Assembly (NCBI GenBank): GCA_015060445.1
Contig: SUYL01000009.1
Span: 62,001 to 126,000, forward strand
DNA length: 64,000 bases
Reading direction: 5' to 3'
Source: Bacteroidales bacterium
Lineage (GTDB): Bacteria > Bacteroidota > Bacteroidia > Bacteroidales > UBA932
Position 1 is the first letter of the stretch; every line of letters starts with the position of its first letter. Shown here piece after piece: positions 18,166-26,634 of this stretch. The notes under the pieces are model-generated. The model was not told the origin of the DNA. It worked only from the letters and a program-made list of their open reading frames with translations, and searched no databases. The position numbers and the translations under genes were made by a program.

Positions 18166-19230
18166 ATGGGAAGACCTCAAAAGAAAGGACTGAGCAAGTT
18201 CTATCTTGAGGTTGATTTTTTTTCTGGTGATACAATCAGGGCCATCAGTTCCGAATTTGGACTTAAAGGCGAAATCTCCCTAATCAAGATTCTTTGTGCA
18301 ATATTCAAATGCGGTTACTATCTGAAATGGAATAATGCCAACAAACTGCGGCTGCTGGGGCAGTTGCCGGGAGTTAATGACGAACTCCTGCGGCAAATTG
18401 TAGGGCGGCTTGTAAAATGGGACTATTTCAGCAAGGATCTGTTCGATAAACACAAAGTTTTGACCAACCGGCAAATTCAGGAAGAGTATTTCCTGCTCAT
18501 ACGCAGACGTGTCGTACCGGACAAGTTGCCGTATCTGCTCGTTGTTGTCAACAATAATGGAGTTTCTGACGACATAAACTCCATTTCTGCTGACAAAAAC
18601 GGTATTTATGTGCGCAAATACCCATTTCTTGAAGACATAAATATGCAAAGCGGAGATTTTCCCGTCAGCGGTACAGGAGTTTCTGCATACAGAAAAGGGG
18701 TTTCTGTTGACATAAACTCACTTTCTGCACACATAAACGAAATTATTGCTGACATAAACTCCATTTCTGCTGACAAAAACGATAATCCCGACAATTCTTC
18801 CCCTCTTTCCCCCACACCCCCTATTACCTCTAATAAAGAAAAAAATAATAACCCTAAAGGGTTATTTCAAAAAAAGAAAAAAGGAGGACCGCCCGGAAAA
18901 GAAGAAAAAGAAAAAAGTTGCGCCAAAAAAGAAAAAGCCGGCTTTTCCCCTCCGTCCCTTGAACAGATACAATCCTATTGCACGGAAAGGGGACTGGTTG
19001 TCAATCCGGAGAAATTCTTCTACTACTATTCTGCCAATGGATGGAAAGTAGGGGACAGGAAGGAACCTATGGAGGACTGGAGGGCCAAGTTGGAAGAATG
19101 GGACCTTGATTGTAAAAACAAGCGAAAAAATGAACCGAAAGCAAGAAGAGAACAAGATGCCCACACTCCACGAAATAGTGGAAATACGGGCAAAAAAGGT
19201 ACTAATGGTGCCGATATCTCCGATATTTAG
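18166..19230 (+). CDS. DUF4373/Lin1244-type phage replication initiator (replisome organiser)
   Basis: 354 aa. Residues ~1-100 match the DUF4373-type winged-helix domain (GLSKFYLEVDFFSGDTIRAI, LKGEISLIKILCAIF, IVGRLVKWDYFSKDLFDK), found in phage initiators that open the origin and recruit the helicase loader. The middle is low-complexity with repeated DINSISADKN-type peptides, a Lys-rich linker (Gly/Pro/Lys), and the C-terminal part (PPSLEQIQSYCTERGL ... NGWKVGDRKEPMEDWRAKLEEW) is the domain seen at the end of Bacteroidota initiators. It directly precedes a DnaC-like gene, as expected for initiator plus loader. Confidence 0.85.
   Translation: MGRPQKKGLSKFYLEVDFFSGDTIRAISSEFGLKGEISLIKILCAIFKCGYYLKWNNANKLRLLGQLPGVNDELLRQIVGRLVKWDYFSKDLFDKHKVLTNRQIQEEYFLLIRRRVVPDKLPYLLVVVNNNGVSDDINSISADKNGIYVRKYPFLEDINMQSGDFPVSGTGVSAYRKGVSVDINSLSAHINEIIADINSISADKNDNPDNSSPLSPTPPITSNKEKNNNPKGLFQKKKKGGPPGKEEKEKSCAKKEKAGFSPPSLEQIQSYCTERGLVVNPEKFFYYYSANGWKVGDRKEPMEDWRAKLEEWDLDCKNKRKNEPKARREQDAHTPRNSGNTGKKGTNGADISDI
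18563..18780 (+). repeat. Seven iterons inside the initiator gene, candidate origin
   Basis: A 17-bp unit with consensus TTTCTGCTGACATAAAC occurs at 18563, 18584, 18680, 18701, 18722, 18743 and 18764 (each with 0-6 changes). Many are spaced 21 bp apart, two helical turns. AT-rich DNA follows. Iterons within an initiator gene recall the lambda O gene, where the origin lies in the coding sequence. Confidence 0.6.
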
Positions 19231-19810
19231 ACAAGGGGAGGGAATCCGACTGAAAAATATGCTGTGTGAACACTATTTGGATGTCTTGTTGGAAAACGGT
19301 TCCACTCCGGATGATCTGGAAAAATTTGACCATTACCTCAACGGTATAGTGAAATGGTTGACAGTATCCAGTTCCAAAAGGAGGAACCTGCTTATCAGCG
19401 GCCCTTGCGGTGTGGGCAAGACCGCAATGATGAGGGCTATGTTCCGGACATTTATCCCGACAATACCCAAGACAGAATGGATATCCGCAAAAGATGTGGC
19501 AGATATCTATGTGGGTAAAGTACCGGGTAAGGGCTGGCAGGAGATAAACAACTGTGAATGTCTGTTCATTGATGATATGGGAATGGAGGAGGAGAGTGTT
19601 AACGACTATGGAAACAGATCTTCTCCAATGCTCCGGCTCCTGCACAACAGGTTTGACAGAAACCTGATAACAATATTTACCACAAACCTCAACATGCAGC
19701 AACTCTACACCAGATATGACGATCGCCTGGCAGATCGCCTGGCAGATTATTACAGGCTTATCTACGGCGCTGACATGCAAAGTTACAGAGGAAGGAGGAC
19801 AGAGAAATGA
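19157..19810 (+). CDS. DnaC-like AAA+ helicase loader
   Basis: About 217 aa from ATG 19157 (upstream in-frame ATGs at 19106 and 19130 also exist; all overlap the previous gene in another frame). AAA+ motor with Walker A LISGPCGVGKTAM, Walker B CLFIDDMG, a sensor strand LITIFTTNL and a C-terminal Arg-rich turn (YDDRLADRLADYYRL). The family loads the replicative helicase at the origin. Placed between the initiator and a methyltransferase, with a start/stop overlap to the latter. Confidence 0.88.
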   Translation: MPTLHEIVEIRAKKVLMVPISPIFRQGEGIRLKNMLCEHYLDVLLENGSTPDDLEKFDHYLNGIVKWLTVSSSKRRNLLISGPCGVGKTAMMRAMFRTFIPTIPKTEWISAKDVADIYVGKVPGKGWQEINNCECLFIDDMGMEEESVNDYGNRSSPMLRLLHNRFDRNLITIFTTNLNMQQLYTRYDDRLADRLADYYRLIYGADMQSYRGRRTEK

Positions 19811-20592
19811 AAACACCAATCACGTACTATGGCGGGAAACAGAGACTTTCAAAATTTATTGTTTCCCTTCTCCCGGAACATAGAATATACTGTGAACCAT
19901 TCTTTGGCGGTGGCGCTGTGTTTTTTGCAAAGCCGAAAAGTTATCTGGAGGTTATCAATGATACAAATGACCGTTTGATGACTTTCTACCGCATTGTTCA
20001 GAATGATTTTAAGGCCCTGCAGGCAAAAGTAGTACATACACTATACTCTGAAAGAGATTATTTGCACGCCCGAGAAATTTACTATAACAGAGTTGACAAC
20101 CCTGTAACAGATGTTGATGTTGCCTGGAGTGTCTGGGTGCTTGCAAACTTCTCACAGAATGCAACCTTTCATGGAGGTTGGAAATGGGATAATGGTGGCT
20201 CAGGTTCGCACTCTGGTGTGTGTGCAAGGAACAAAAGGCTATCCTTTAATGAGGAATTGAGGGAAAGACTGCAGGATGTACAAATCAGTTCCAGAGACGC
20301 ACTGAAATGTATAGATAACAGAGATACACCACAAACTGTTTTCTATCTGGATCCTCCATATTTCAATGCAAACCAAAAGCATTACAGTGGATACACTTCA
20401 TCAGATTTTCAGGTTCTGCTGGAGAGATTGGAAACACTGAAAGGCAAATTCATTCTATCGAACTACAAATCAGAACTGATTGATGATTACATCTCCAAAA
20501 ATTCATGGAGAAGTGTAGAACTAGACTTGACTTGCAGTATTCCTAGACGGGGCCATGTGAGAAAAACAGAACTGATAATAACAAATTTTTAA
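19807..20592 (+). CDS. DNA adenine methyltransferase (D12 class)
   Basis: 261 aa. N-terminal TPITYYGGKQRLSKFI and EPFFGGGAVFF form the SAM-binding motif I region; FYLDPPYF is catalytic motif IV (DPPY). This is the Dam/DpnIIA class, modifying adenine N6. In a phage it would protect the genome from restriction or mark replicated DNA. The recognition sequence cannot be read from the protein. ATGA overlap with the loader gene shows coupling. Confidence 0.93.
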   Translation: MKTPITYYGGKQRLSKFIVSLLPEHRIYCEPFFGGGAVFFAKPKSYLEVINDTNDRLMTFYRIVQNDFKALQAKVVHTLYSERDYLHAREIYYNRVDNPVTDVDVAWSVWVLANFSQNATFHGGWKWDNGGSGSHSGVCARNKRLSFNEELRERLQDVQISSRDALKCIDNRDTPQTVFYLDPPYFNANQKHYSGYTSSDFQVLLERLETLKGKFILSNYKSELIDDYISKNSWRSVELDLTCSIPRRGHVRKTELIITNF

Positions 20593-20593
20593 A

Positions 20594-20785
20594 ATGGCAA
20601 AGAAACGACAGTTGAAGTATCTGCATGATACGCATTACCACAAGGATTGTATGCATGCTATACCATGTAGGGATGCGCATGTGAGCAATTTGGGGTTGCC
20701 TATTCTGGGGAGATGCCCACATAAGGAGCACATGTTTATCCTTACCGAAATGACCAGGTGTGAACACTTTAAAAAATCAGAATGA
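20594..20785 (+). CDS. Small His/Cys-rich phage protein
   Basis: 63 aa, not recognised. Several His and Cys (HDTHYHKDCMHAIPC, RCPHKEHMF, RCEHFKK) suggest zinc binding. Starts two bases after the methyltransferase stop; its end overlaps the next start. Confidence 0.65.
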   Translation: MAKKRQLKYLHDTHYHKDCMHAIPCRDAHVSNLGLPILGRCPHKEHMFILTEMTRCEHFKKSE

Positions 20786-20982
20786 TGGAAAGGGAGATTT
20801 TATTAAATGGATTGATTATAGCCCACATGGTAGGGGTTTGTATCAGTGCTTTCTGGTTCTACCCGGTGTACATAGGAAAAAGGAACCGCAGATATATGGA
20901 TGTAATGACCTACATAGCGGTGATATGCTGGGGATTCATCCCTCTGATATGTCTGACAATAGATCTTAACAAAGAAAATTAA
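20782..20982 (+). CDS. Small two-TM phage protein
   Basis: 66 aa with two hydrophobic helices (LLNGLIIAHMVGVCISAFWF and VMTYIAVICWGFIPLICLTI) joined by a basic loop. Unknown role; the start overlaps the stop of the previous gene. Confidence 0.65.
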   Translation: MMEREILLNGLIIAHMVGVCISAFWFYPVYIGKRNRRYMDVMTYIAVICWGFIPLICLTIDLNKEN

Positions 20983-20994
20983 AAACTTGTAACT

Positions 20995-21381
20995 ATGGAA
21001 AAAGAGAATGTTATAGACGTTGAAAAAGTAAAACGAGAGCATTTTATTGAGGATATCTTCAAGATATTGAAAGACAATGCGGCTCAAGATAATATGTTTG
21101 CCCTATGCTTAATAGGTAAGAAGTGTGAAGATAAACCGGGGTATGAGATGCATTTTGCATCTCTTGTGGGAAAGGATGTAGAAGATAGAGTAGTCCCGAA
21201 CAGTCTGTATAGATCTATGATAGAGGCTTCCGACAAATCTCCTGCCGTTAAGAAAATGTTGTTTGAATTTTTGGCTGAATCGTCAGATGCAATCAGAGCA
21301 ATAAAGACTGAATTGCGAACTTTTGACCCGGCAATGTGTGTGAAGATACCAAGAACAGATCCTAAAAACAGTGTCTCATGA
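20995..21381 (+). CDS. Unknown early phage protein
   Basis: 128 aa, soluble, helical; no motif recognised. The centre (MFALCLIGKKCEDKPGYEMHFASLVG) could be a small beta sheet. ATGA overlap with the next gene. Confidence 0.65.
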   Translation: MEKENVIDVEKVKREHFIEDIFKILKDNAAQDNMFALCLIGKKCEDKPGYEMHFASLVGKDVEDRVVPNSLYRSMIEASDKSPAVKKMLFEFLAESSDAIRAIKTELRTFDPAMCVKIPRTDPKNSVS

Positions 21382-21731
21382 AAACCGCTCAGGATATCAA
21401 GAAAGAACTGCAGTTAATCTATCGGGAAGTGGAAAAGAAAGGGTTATCCCCTAAAAGTGTCGATAAGGAAGTAAGGAAAAGATATGCGGATTTGAAGAAG
21501 AAGGCGGATTTCCTTAAACCTTTACTGTTCTATCTTGAGATAAAGGGTGTTGACGGCATTGTACGTATGCGTAAAACATTGCTTAAAAAGATAGAAATAA
21601 ATCAGGAGAGAGTGGATGACTTGCGTAGGAGTAGAGATTACAAGACCGCAGCAGCGATAGAATCATCAATTACCAGGGACCGTATTACCCTGAATTCTCT
21701 GGACTATATTGTTGAACCAAAACAGAATTAA
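21378..21731 (+). CDS. Unknown helical phage protein
   Basis: 117 aa, strongly charged and helical (KTAQDIKKELQLIYREVEKK; MRKTLLKKIEINQERVDDLR), likely a helical bundle or coiled coil. Unknown role. Two bases separate it from the Tad2-like gene. Confidence 0.65.
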   Translation: MKTAQDIKKELQLIYREVEKKGLSPKSVDKEVRKRYADLKKKADFLKPLLFYLEIKGVDGIVRMRKTLLKKIEINQERVDDLRRSRDYKTAAAIESSITRDRITLNSLDYIVEPKQN

Positions 21732-21733
21732 AT

Positions 21734-22459
21734 ATGAAAAAATTAGCAATACTAGGCGACGCTCAGATGTCGCAGCAGATTATCAGTACGCTTATTGAAC
21801 TTGGCGGAGGAAACAACCAGTGGGGATATAAAGGATCCTGTCCGGAATGGTGTTACTGTATTGGGGAAAAGGACCGTAATATAAGGGCCCTACCCAAGAG
21901 GGAAGTTGTAATGAATTCCAATTACCTTGTATTGACATTCCAGGAGTTTGAGCAGATGTATTATCTCAAGCCAGGAGACAGTGCCAGGATAATTGGAGAG
22001 TACCGCGAAACCAAAGTACTGAAAAGAACCTGGAGTTCACAAGTTGGCGACATGATTTACCAGATAGAAGTTAAAGGCGACAGTGCACCTAAAGGAGCAA
22101 TAGGATGGTGGTATCATAATGCGCTTGTACATAATGCACCTGTAAAATATTCACCTAAGATTCCCGGTAACTATAATGAAACCCGTTCTTTTGGGTTTGC
22201 CATCAGGGCACTCAAGGGCGGATATAAGGTTACACGTGAAGGGTGGAACGGAAAGGGTATGTATTTGTGGCTTAAACCACCTACAAAGGTAAATGCAGAG
22301 TTCTGCAAGGATCCTATATTGAAAGAGATTGCACAGCGCAACGGAGGGGAGATTGAAGCACTGGGAACAATATGCATGAAGACCGCCGACAACAAAGTGC
22401 TCACAGGGTGGCTGGCAAGCCAGACAGACATGCTGGCAGAAGACTGGAGAATAATTTAA
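21734..22459 (+). CDS. DUF2829 (Tad2, Thoeris anti-defence) domain protein with an N-terminal extension
   Basis: 241 aa. Residues ~153-241 carry the DUF2829/Tad2 signature: FGFAIRALKGGYKVTREGWN, GKGMYLWL, CMKTADNKVLTGWLASQTDM, LAEDWRII. Tad2 proteins are known to sequester the cyclic-ADPR-type signal made by Thoeris ThsB, blocking host abortive defence. Here the domain is joined to a ~150-residue N-terminal part of unknown role (LIELGGGNNQWGYKGS ... YYLKPGDSARIIGEY) that resembles domains recurring in Bacteroidota phage early proteins. Family assignment is by motif recognition; activity is inferred. Confidence 0.8.
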   Translation: MKKLAILGDAQMSQQIISTLIELGGGNNQWGYKGSCPEWCYCIGEKDRNIRALPKREVVMNSNYLVLTFQEFEQMYYLKPGDSARIIGEYRETKVLKRTWSSQVGDMIYQIEVKGDSAPKGAIGWWYHNALVHNAPVKYSPKIPGNYNETRSFGFAIRALKGGYKVTREGWNGKGMYLWLKPPTKVNAEFCKDPILKEIAQRNGGEIEALGTICMKTADNKVLTGWLASQTDMLAEDWRII

Positions 22460-22470
22460 AGGAACGCAAT

Positions 22471-22812
22471 ATGGCAAAGAATGAACTGGGATACCTGGTA
22501 ACACGTATATGGTGTAGTCTTCCCAAAACTCAAAGGAGCCGGGCATTACATGAGCATCTTTTTAAAAATTACTCAAAACTGGTGCCGGTAAATATGCTTG
22601 AAGGCTTCATATCTAAGGTTCATAAGACAGTAGAGGAGTACAACGAGAAATTCCCTCGCGAATATTTTCCTTATATCTGCTCTCAAATCGGCAATTCATC
22701 TACTGGGGAGTATATACGCCTTACAATAGGTCCTGAAAACGGTGACGCACTTATAGAAATAACACTTCATAAAATCAGAGATGTATGGACCCCAGAGAAA
22801 GAGAATTTATAA
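22471..22812 (+). CDS. Unknown early phage protein
   Basis: 113 aa from ATG 22471 (MAKNELGYLVTRIWCSLPK), preceded by AAAGGAACGCAAT. Mixed alpha/beta, no motif recognised. It overlaps the next gene by 28 bases in a different frame. Confidence 0.65.
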   Translation: MAKNELGYLVTRIWCSLPKTQRSRALHEHLFKNYSKLVPVNMLEGFISKVHKTVEEYNEKFPREYFPYICSQIGNSSTGEYIRLTIGPENGDALIEITLHKIRDVWTPEKENL

Positions 22813-23207
22813 CCTATAAGAAACTCCTGCAGCGAGGTCTTATAATCATCCGCATGGATGCTACCGGCAAACGTATAGAAAGACTGTTCCCGGTTGTGGA
22901 GAATGGAGAATTTTCCCTCCGTTGGAAACAGATTCAGGAAACCTCAACACGCAAATATTGTAAAGAACTGTTTGGGGATATGTTGAGAATTGAAGGTACA
23001 ATATCTCCGCAGAAAGCATATTGGAGGGTGGTGGCCAGAGATATGGGCTTTGATATTTACCGTACAGACGAAAACAACGGAGTAATAAAAAAGTTTGTAA
23101 GTCATGGCGGCTGGTCCCTTGTTGAAAAAGGATTGACCACAGAGCAGATAAACCTGTTTATGCGCCTTATCCTTCTTAATGATGATAAAGCATTGTCGGA
23201 TATTTGA
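22785..23207 (+). CDS. Unknown early phage protein
   Basis: 140 aa (MDPREREFITYKKLLQRGLI ...). No recognised domain; basic N-terminal half. It overlaps both neighbours by a few bases, so it is embedded in the same coupled operon. Confidence 0.6.
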   Translation: MDPREREFITYKKLLQRGLIIIRMDATGKRIERLFPVVENGEFSLRWKQIQETSTRKYCKELFGDMLRIEGTISPQKAYWRVVARDMGFDIYRTDENNGVIKKFVSHGGWSLVEKGLTTEQINLFMRLILLNDDKALSDI

Positions 23208-23722
23208 AAATAATCAGGGTGAAGAAGAGAGTTGACATTCAGTTCAATGCCAGTGAGTACAACAACGAGTGGTACACCCCAATAGAGATAATTGACCAAT
23301 TGGGGGGGGTAGATAGTTTTGACCTGGACCCGTGTGCGCCGGTGGTGCCTTTGTACAGGACAGCCAAACAGATGTACAACAAACATCAGGATGGACTGAA
23401 ACAGCAATGGAATGGGAGGGTTTGGCTCAACCCTCCGTATAGCCGGCCGGAAATAGAACTTTTCATGCGCAGAATGGTGTCACATGGTAACGGGATTGCC
23501 TTACTGTTCAACAGATGCGACAGTAAGATGTTTCAGGATCTCATATTTCCGAATATGTCGGGAATACTTTTCCTGAGAAATAGAATAAAGTTTCTTCGTC
23601 CCGACGGCACTACGGCTGGAAGTCCTGCTCAAGGGTCTGTATTGATAGCATTCGGAGATAAGAATGCAGAAATATTGAAGGGGTGCGGAATTAAAGGATG
23701 TTTCTTAAAAATGATAAAGTGA
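23204..23722 (+). CDS. Phage N6-adenine methyltransferase (Dam-like, PF05869 type)
   Basis: About 172 aa. Signature stretches of the small phage adenine methylase family: NEWYTPIEIIDQLG, FDLDPCAP, VWLNPPYSRP (motif IV NPPY), GIALLFNRCDSKMFQ. The start is a TTG at 23204 overlapping the upstream stop, or a GTG at 23219; no ATG is available at the front. Second methyltransferase of this prophage; a third lies in the giant gene. Confidence 0.88.
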   Translation: MKIIRVKKRVDIQFNASEYNNEWYTPIEIIDQLGGVDSFDLDPCAPVVPLYRTAKQMYNKHQDGLKQQWNGRVWLNPPYSRPEIELFMRRMVSHGNGIALLFNRCDSKMFQDLIFPNMSGILFLRNRIKFLRPDGTTAGSPAQGSVLIAFGDKNAEILKGCGIKGCFLKMIK

Positions 23723-23723
23723 T

Positions 23724-23879
23724 ATGTATGTCATTAAATCAAACGGCAGACTGGTAAGAGATGACCGAGGATGTGTTTACAAGTACAGTAGCCAGGCTGT
23801 AGCGGAAAGTAAAGCACGTATGATGTTTGGGGATTTGTTTCAAAAAAAATATAAAGTTTCATGGGTACAAAATCATTAA
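23724..23879 (+). CDS. Small phage protein, 51 aa
   Basis: Reads MYVIKSNGRLVRDDRGCVYK to a TAA at 23877. Basic, with a short beta-hairpin-like front and a helical middle. It fills the gap between the methyltransferase and the next gene, overlapping the latter by 19 bases; no function known. Confidence 0.5.
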   Translation: MYVIKSNGRLVRDDRGCVYKYSSQAVAESKARMMFGDLFQKKYKVSWVQNH

Positions 23880-24166
23880 AGAATTCTTTGGCTGCAGTTT
23901 TATATAAATGGGCCTATAAGTTGGATCCTCAGTTAAGATTCAATAATACTACAGTTGAATATCTACACCCGTTCACGGTTAGATTGGGAGCGAGAAAAAC
24001 GACCCTAAATATAGGATCTTATTGCGCTTTTAATGCCGGCAAAATTATGGTGTATAGTGAACTGTGGCAACAGATTCAGCCGTATATAGATTATACGACC
24101 TCCTCAGTCATGGGTGGAGATGGAACATTGCATGAAGTAAAAATAGAGATTGTTAAATACAAATAA
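23861..24166 (+). CDS. Unknown early phage protein
   Basis: 101 aa, probably a small beta-rich fold (VEYLHPFTVRLGARKTTLNI). Not recognised. Starts inside the preceding small gene. Confidence 0.55.
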   Translation: MGTKSLKNSLAAVLYKWAYKLDPQLRFNNTTVEYLHPFTVRLGARKTTLNIGSYCAFNAGKIMVYSELWQQIQPYIDYTTSSVMGGDGTLHEVKIEIVKYK

Positions 24167-24195
24167 AAAATCAAAAAAATAGGAATCATTGTAAT

Positions 24196-25068
24196 ATGGA
24201 ACAAATTAATATTGCAGAAATACTTAAAGATTGTCCAAGTGGAATGGAGTTGGACTGTGCAATGTATGATAATGTTCAATTTGACACTGTACAAGATGGC
24301 AACATATATCCTATAAAAATAAACACACCAGAAGGTAGAATCTCTCTATCTAAATATGGATGTTATTCACTTAATCCACAATGTAAATGTATCATCTTCC
24401 CCAAAGGCAAAACAACATGGGAGGGATTCCAAAGACCTTTTAAGGATGGAGATATAATCACAACTGATTTAGGTAGTGTATTTATACTTAAAGAACCTAA
24501 CGAAAATGTTTTTTTCTATGGTTGTTATGTCGCATTGAATGATGTATCACGTATTGTTGTAAGTTGTACACAATTTTGTGTTAAAAAAGGTTGTCGTCTT
24601 GCCACCGAAGAAGAAAAACAAAAACTTTTCCAAGCAATCAAAGATAATGGTTACAAATGGAACGCTGAAACCAAGACTTTGGAGAAGTTGCCGAAGTTTA
24701 AGGTGGGAGATAGAGTACGTAATAGGAACTATAAAGATTATGTTTTCCATATACTTGACATTACAGATAAAGGATATAGAGCGAAAGAGTTAGATGCTGA
24801 TTTTCCTATTATTATTCTTTTTGGCTCACAAGAAAACAACTACGAACTGGTCCCTAATAAATTTGACATCACGACTTTGAAACCGTTTGATAAGGTGTTA
24901 ATAAGAGATTCAAAGGATGATTATTGGAATATTGGTTTTTTCTCATTTAAAGGAGATAAGCACTTTTGTACAGAAAGAGGGTATTATGCTCAATGCATCC
25001 CCTACGAAGGCAATGAGCATCTATTAGGTACAACTAACGATTGTGACGAATATTTTAAAAATTGGTAA
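24196..25068 (+). CDS. Unknown phage protein with repeated SH3-like segments
   Basis: 290 aa. Several short beta modules (FPKGKTTWEGFQRPFKDGDI, FKVGDRVRNRNYKDYVFHIL, LKPFDKVLIRDSKDDYWNIG) look like the KOW/SH3-like pieces common in Bacteroidota phage early proteins; LATEEEKQKLFQAIKDNGYK is a recurring helical linker in such proteins. Role unknown. The region from here to 28 kb is AT-rich and looks like an accessory cassette. Confidence 0.7.
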   Translation: MEQINIAEILKDCPSGMELDCAMYDNVQFDTVQDGNIYPIKINTPEGRISLSKYGCYSLNPQCKCIIFPKGKTTWEGFQRPFKDGDIITTDLGSVFILKEPNENVFFYGCYVALNDVSRIVVSCTQFCVKKGCRLATEEEKQKLFQAIKDNGYKWNAETKTLEKLPKFKVGDRVRNRNYKDYVFHILDITDKGYRAKELDADFPIIILFGSQENNYELVPNKFDITTLKPFDKVLIRDSKDDYWNIGFFSFKGDKHFCTERGYYAQCIPYEGNEHLLGTTNDCDEYFKNW

Positions 25069-25070
25069 TT

Positions 25071-25277
25071 ATGAAAAAGAATTATACGGTTAAAGATTTA
25101 ATTACATACCTACTTGACTTTAATATGGAAGCAGAAGTGTTAGTAAATGCAAGTGGTGTACCAGAGGGATTTGATATTAGTTGGAGTGACGGTAAAGATT
25201 CCTCAGACTTATCAATAATAAACTCAAAGAAAAGAGCGGATACAGTTTGTTTTAATGTAATTTGTGGTGAAAAATAA
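25071..25277 (+). CDS. Small unknown phage protein
   Basis: 68 aa from ATG 25071 (MKKNYTVKDLITYLLDFNME). Resembles the short proteins of phage early regions that begin with a helical 'VKDLI.YL..F..EAEV' stretch. No function known. Confidence 0.6.
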   Translation: MKKNYTVKDLITYLLDFNMEAEVLVNASGVPEGFDISWSDGKDSSDLSIINSKKRADTVCFNVICGEK

Positions 25278-25300
25278 TATATCATATCGATTTTGAAATT

Positions 25301-25531
25301 ATGAAGATGTGGATAGCAAGAGGAGAAGGTGATAATTATTGCGCTCTCTTTAAGGAAAAACCTTATAAGTATTACGATAAATCCTGCAAAAAGCACTTCT
25401 TTAAAACAGATAATATGTATGGAACTTATATGTGCCTTCCTGCAGGATATTTCTCCTCAGTAACCTTTGAAAACTCTCCGCAGCAGGTGGAGATAAAATT
25501 GATTGAAGATAAAGAGAGCAGTAATGAGTAG
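25301..25531 (+). CDS. Small unknown phage protein
   Basis: 76 aa (MKMWIARGEGDNYCALFKEK ...), aromatic-rich with the pattern of a short beta-sandwich seen in phage early proteins that start 'MWIAR'. Role unknown; ends inside the next gene. Confidence 0.6.
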   Translation: MKMWIARGEGDNYCALFKEKPYKYYDKSCKKHFFKTDNMYGTYMCLPAGYFSSVTFENSPQQVEIKLIEDKESSNE

Positions 25532-25838
25532 TGAATTATCAGAAGGTATATACATTATCCCAAAGCAATATAAGGTTATTGTTAGTGGAAATGAAGTTCA
25601 TGTCCTTCCTCGCAAAGTGCTTAAAGAATATCGTTGTAAGGACTGCGAGTACAGACAGGAGGGGTATGCCACGATAAACGCATATCATAAGTCTTGGGTA
25701 TGTAAACAACGCCCCAAAGAGATACTTAACCCAAATTATTGCAATCAAACTATATTCTATTGTGCCCCATATTATAGAAGGCCCTGTAAGGAGTTCAAAT
25801 TGAAAGGAGGTGATAGTCATGGAAGAAGAAAGAGATAA
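25524..25838 (+). CDS. Small Cys-rich phage protein
   Basis: 104 aa from ATG 25524. A putative zinc site: YRCKDCEYR, WVCKQRP, NPNYCNQ, RRPCKEFK, four or more Cys at regular distances. Unknown role. Confidence 0.6.
   Translation: MSSELSEGIYIIPKQYKVIVSGNEVHVLPRKVLKEYRCKDCEYRQEGYATINAYHKSWVCKQRPKEILNPNYCNQTIFYCAPYYRRPCKEFKLKGGDSHGRRKR
25807..25817 (+). promoter_or_regulatory. Near-perfect Shine-Dalgarno site
   Basis: AAGGAGGTGAT in this stretch complements 11 consecutive bases of the conserved 16S anti-Shine-Dalgarno region and lies a few bases before ATG 25819. Host genes in the window lack such sites. Confidence 0.7.
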
Positions 25839-25980
25839 AGAATACTACCTATTGCACCCACAACAGCCGGTTGTAATTATTGAAACACTGAAGGCTGAGG
25901 ATGAGAAGAAGGTGCGCAAAGCGGAACTTGCAAGAGAGTTCCCATTCAAGAAAAGAGGATTCAGAAAACATATAAGATAG
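25819..25980 (+). CDS. Small phage protein, 53 aa
   Basis: Reads MEEERDKEYYLLHPQQPVVI to TAG 25978-25980, with a basic tail (KKRGFRKHIR). The start is decided by the strong Shine-Dalgarno site just upstream. No function known. Confidence 0.65.
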   Translation: MEEERDKEYYLLHPQQPVVIIETLKAEDEKKVRKAELAREFPFKKRGFRKHIR

Positions 25981-25982
25981 TT

Positions 25983-26321
25983 ATGGAAAACTTTAAGGAA
26001 ATATTGAAGCGACTTAATGCTCCAACTCAAAAAGTTAGGTGTTGTAAATGTGGAAAAGAAATGGAAATACCTAATCCTCCATCAAAGGTTATTTATTCGT
26101 GGGGTTGTTCATCTGCGGTTATATTTATGGTAGCCAATTTAATTGTTAATGGCTGGCACATAAGGAATAGAGGTGTTACCGATAACCATCCAATATTTTG
26201 CCAAGATTGTTGGGATAACAAAGAACCAGAATATATCAAACACCCTTTGGCAGATGAGTGGGTAGAGAAAGGTAAAGAATGGTTAAGAAATACCAAAGAA
26301 GAATCGCTAAAAAGTTTATAG
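25983..26321 (+). CDS. Zinc-ribbon phage protein
   Basis: 112 aa with two Cys pairs, VRCCKCGKEME and IFCQDCWDN, around a hydrophobic segment (SSAVIFMVANLIV). Likely a zinc ribbon of unknown role. Confidence 0.6.
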   Translation: MENFKEILKRLNAPTQKVRCCKCGKEMEIPNPPSKVIYSWGCSSAVIFMVANLIVNGWHIRNRGVTDNHPIFCQDCWDNKEPEYIKHPLADEWVEKGKEWLRNTKEESLKSL

Positions 26322-26323
26322 GT

Positions 26324-26632
26324 ATGAATATTCCACTTACACCGCACACAATAGCATTATATACGGATTTGTTGATGAATCCGCAGAAGTATAATTGTGA
26401 TTATAAACCTCTTAAAGAGTGTTTTAGAATAGCAAAAAAAGTCACACCGCAAGATGAACTTTATGAGCAATATGTCTCTTATATCAATAAACCTCTGTTA
26501 AAACCTGTCTTTTACATTATTATGCGTAATATGTATCCAGTACTATTTGGGGCTGATTGGCATAAGGATGATTCAGGTGAATTGATAAGAGGTAGATTAG
26601 GCTTTAAACTTGAATTTATAAAACCTTTATAG
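26324..26632 (+). CDS. Unknown phage protein
   Basis: 102 aa from ATG 26324 (MNIPLTPHTIALYTDLLMNP). Helical, basic; not recognised. A longer in-frame start at 26279 overlaps the previous gene. Confidence 0.55.
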   Translation: MNIPLTPHTIALYTDLLMNPQKYNCDYKPLKECFRIAKKVTPQDELYEQYVSYINKPLLKPVFYIIMRNMYPVLFGADWHKDDSGELIRGRLGFKLEFIKPL

Positions 26633-26634
26633 TT

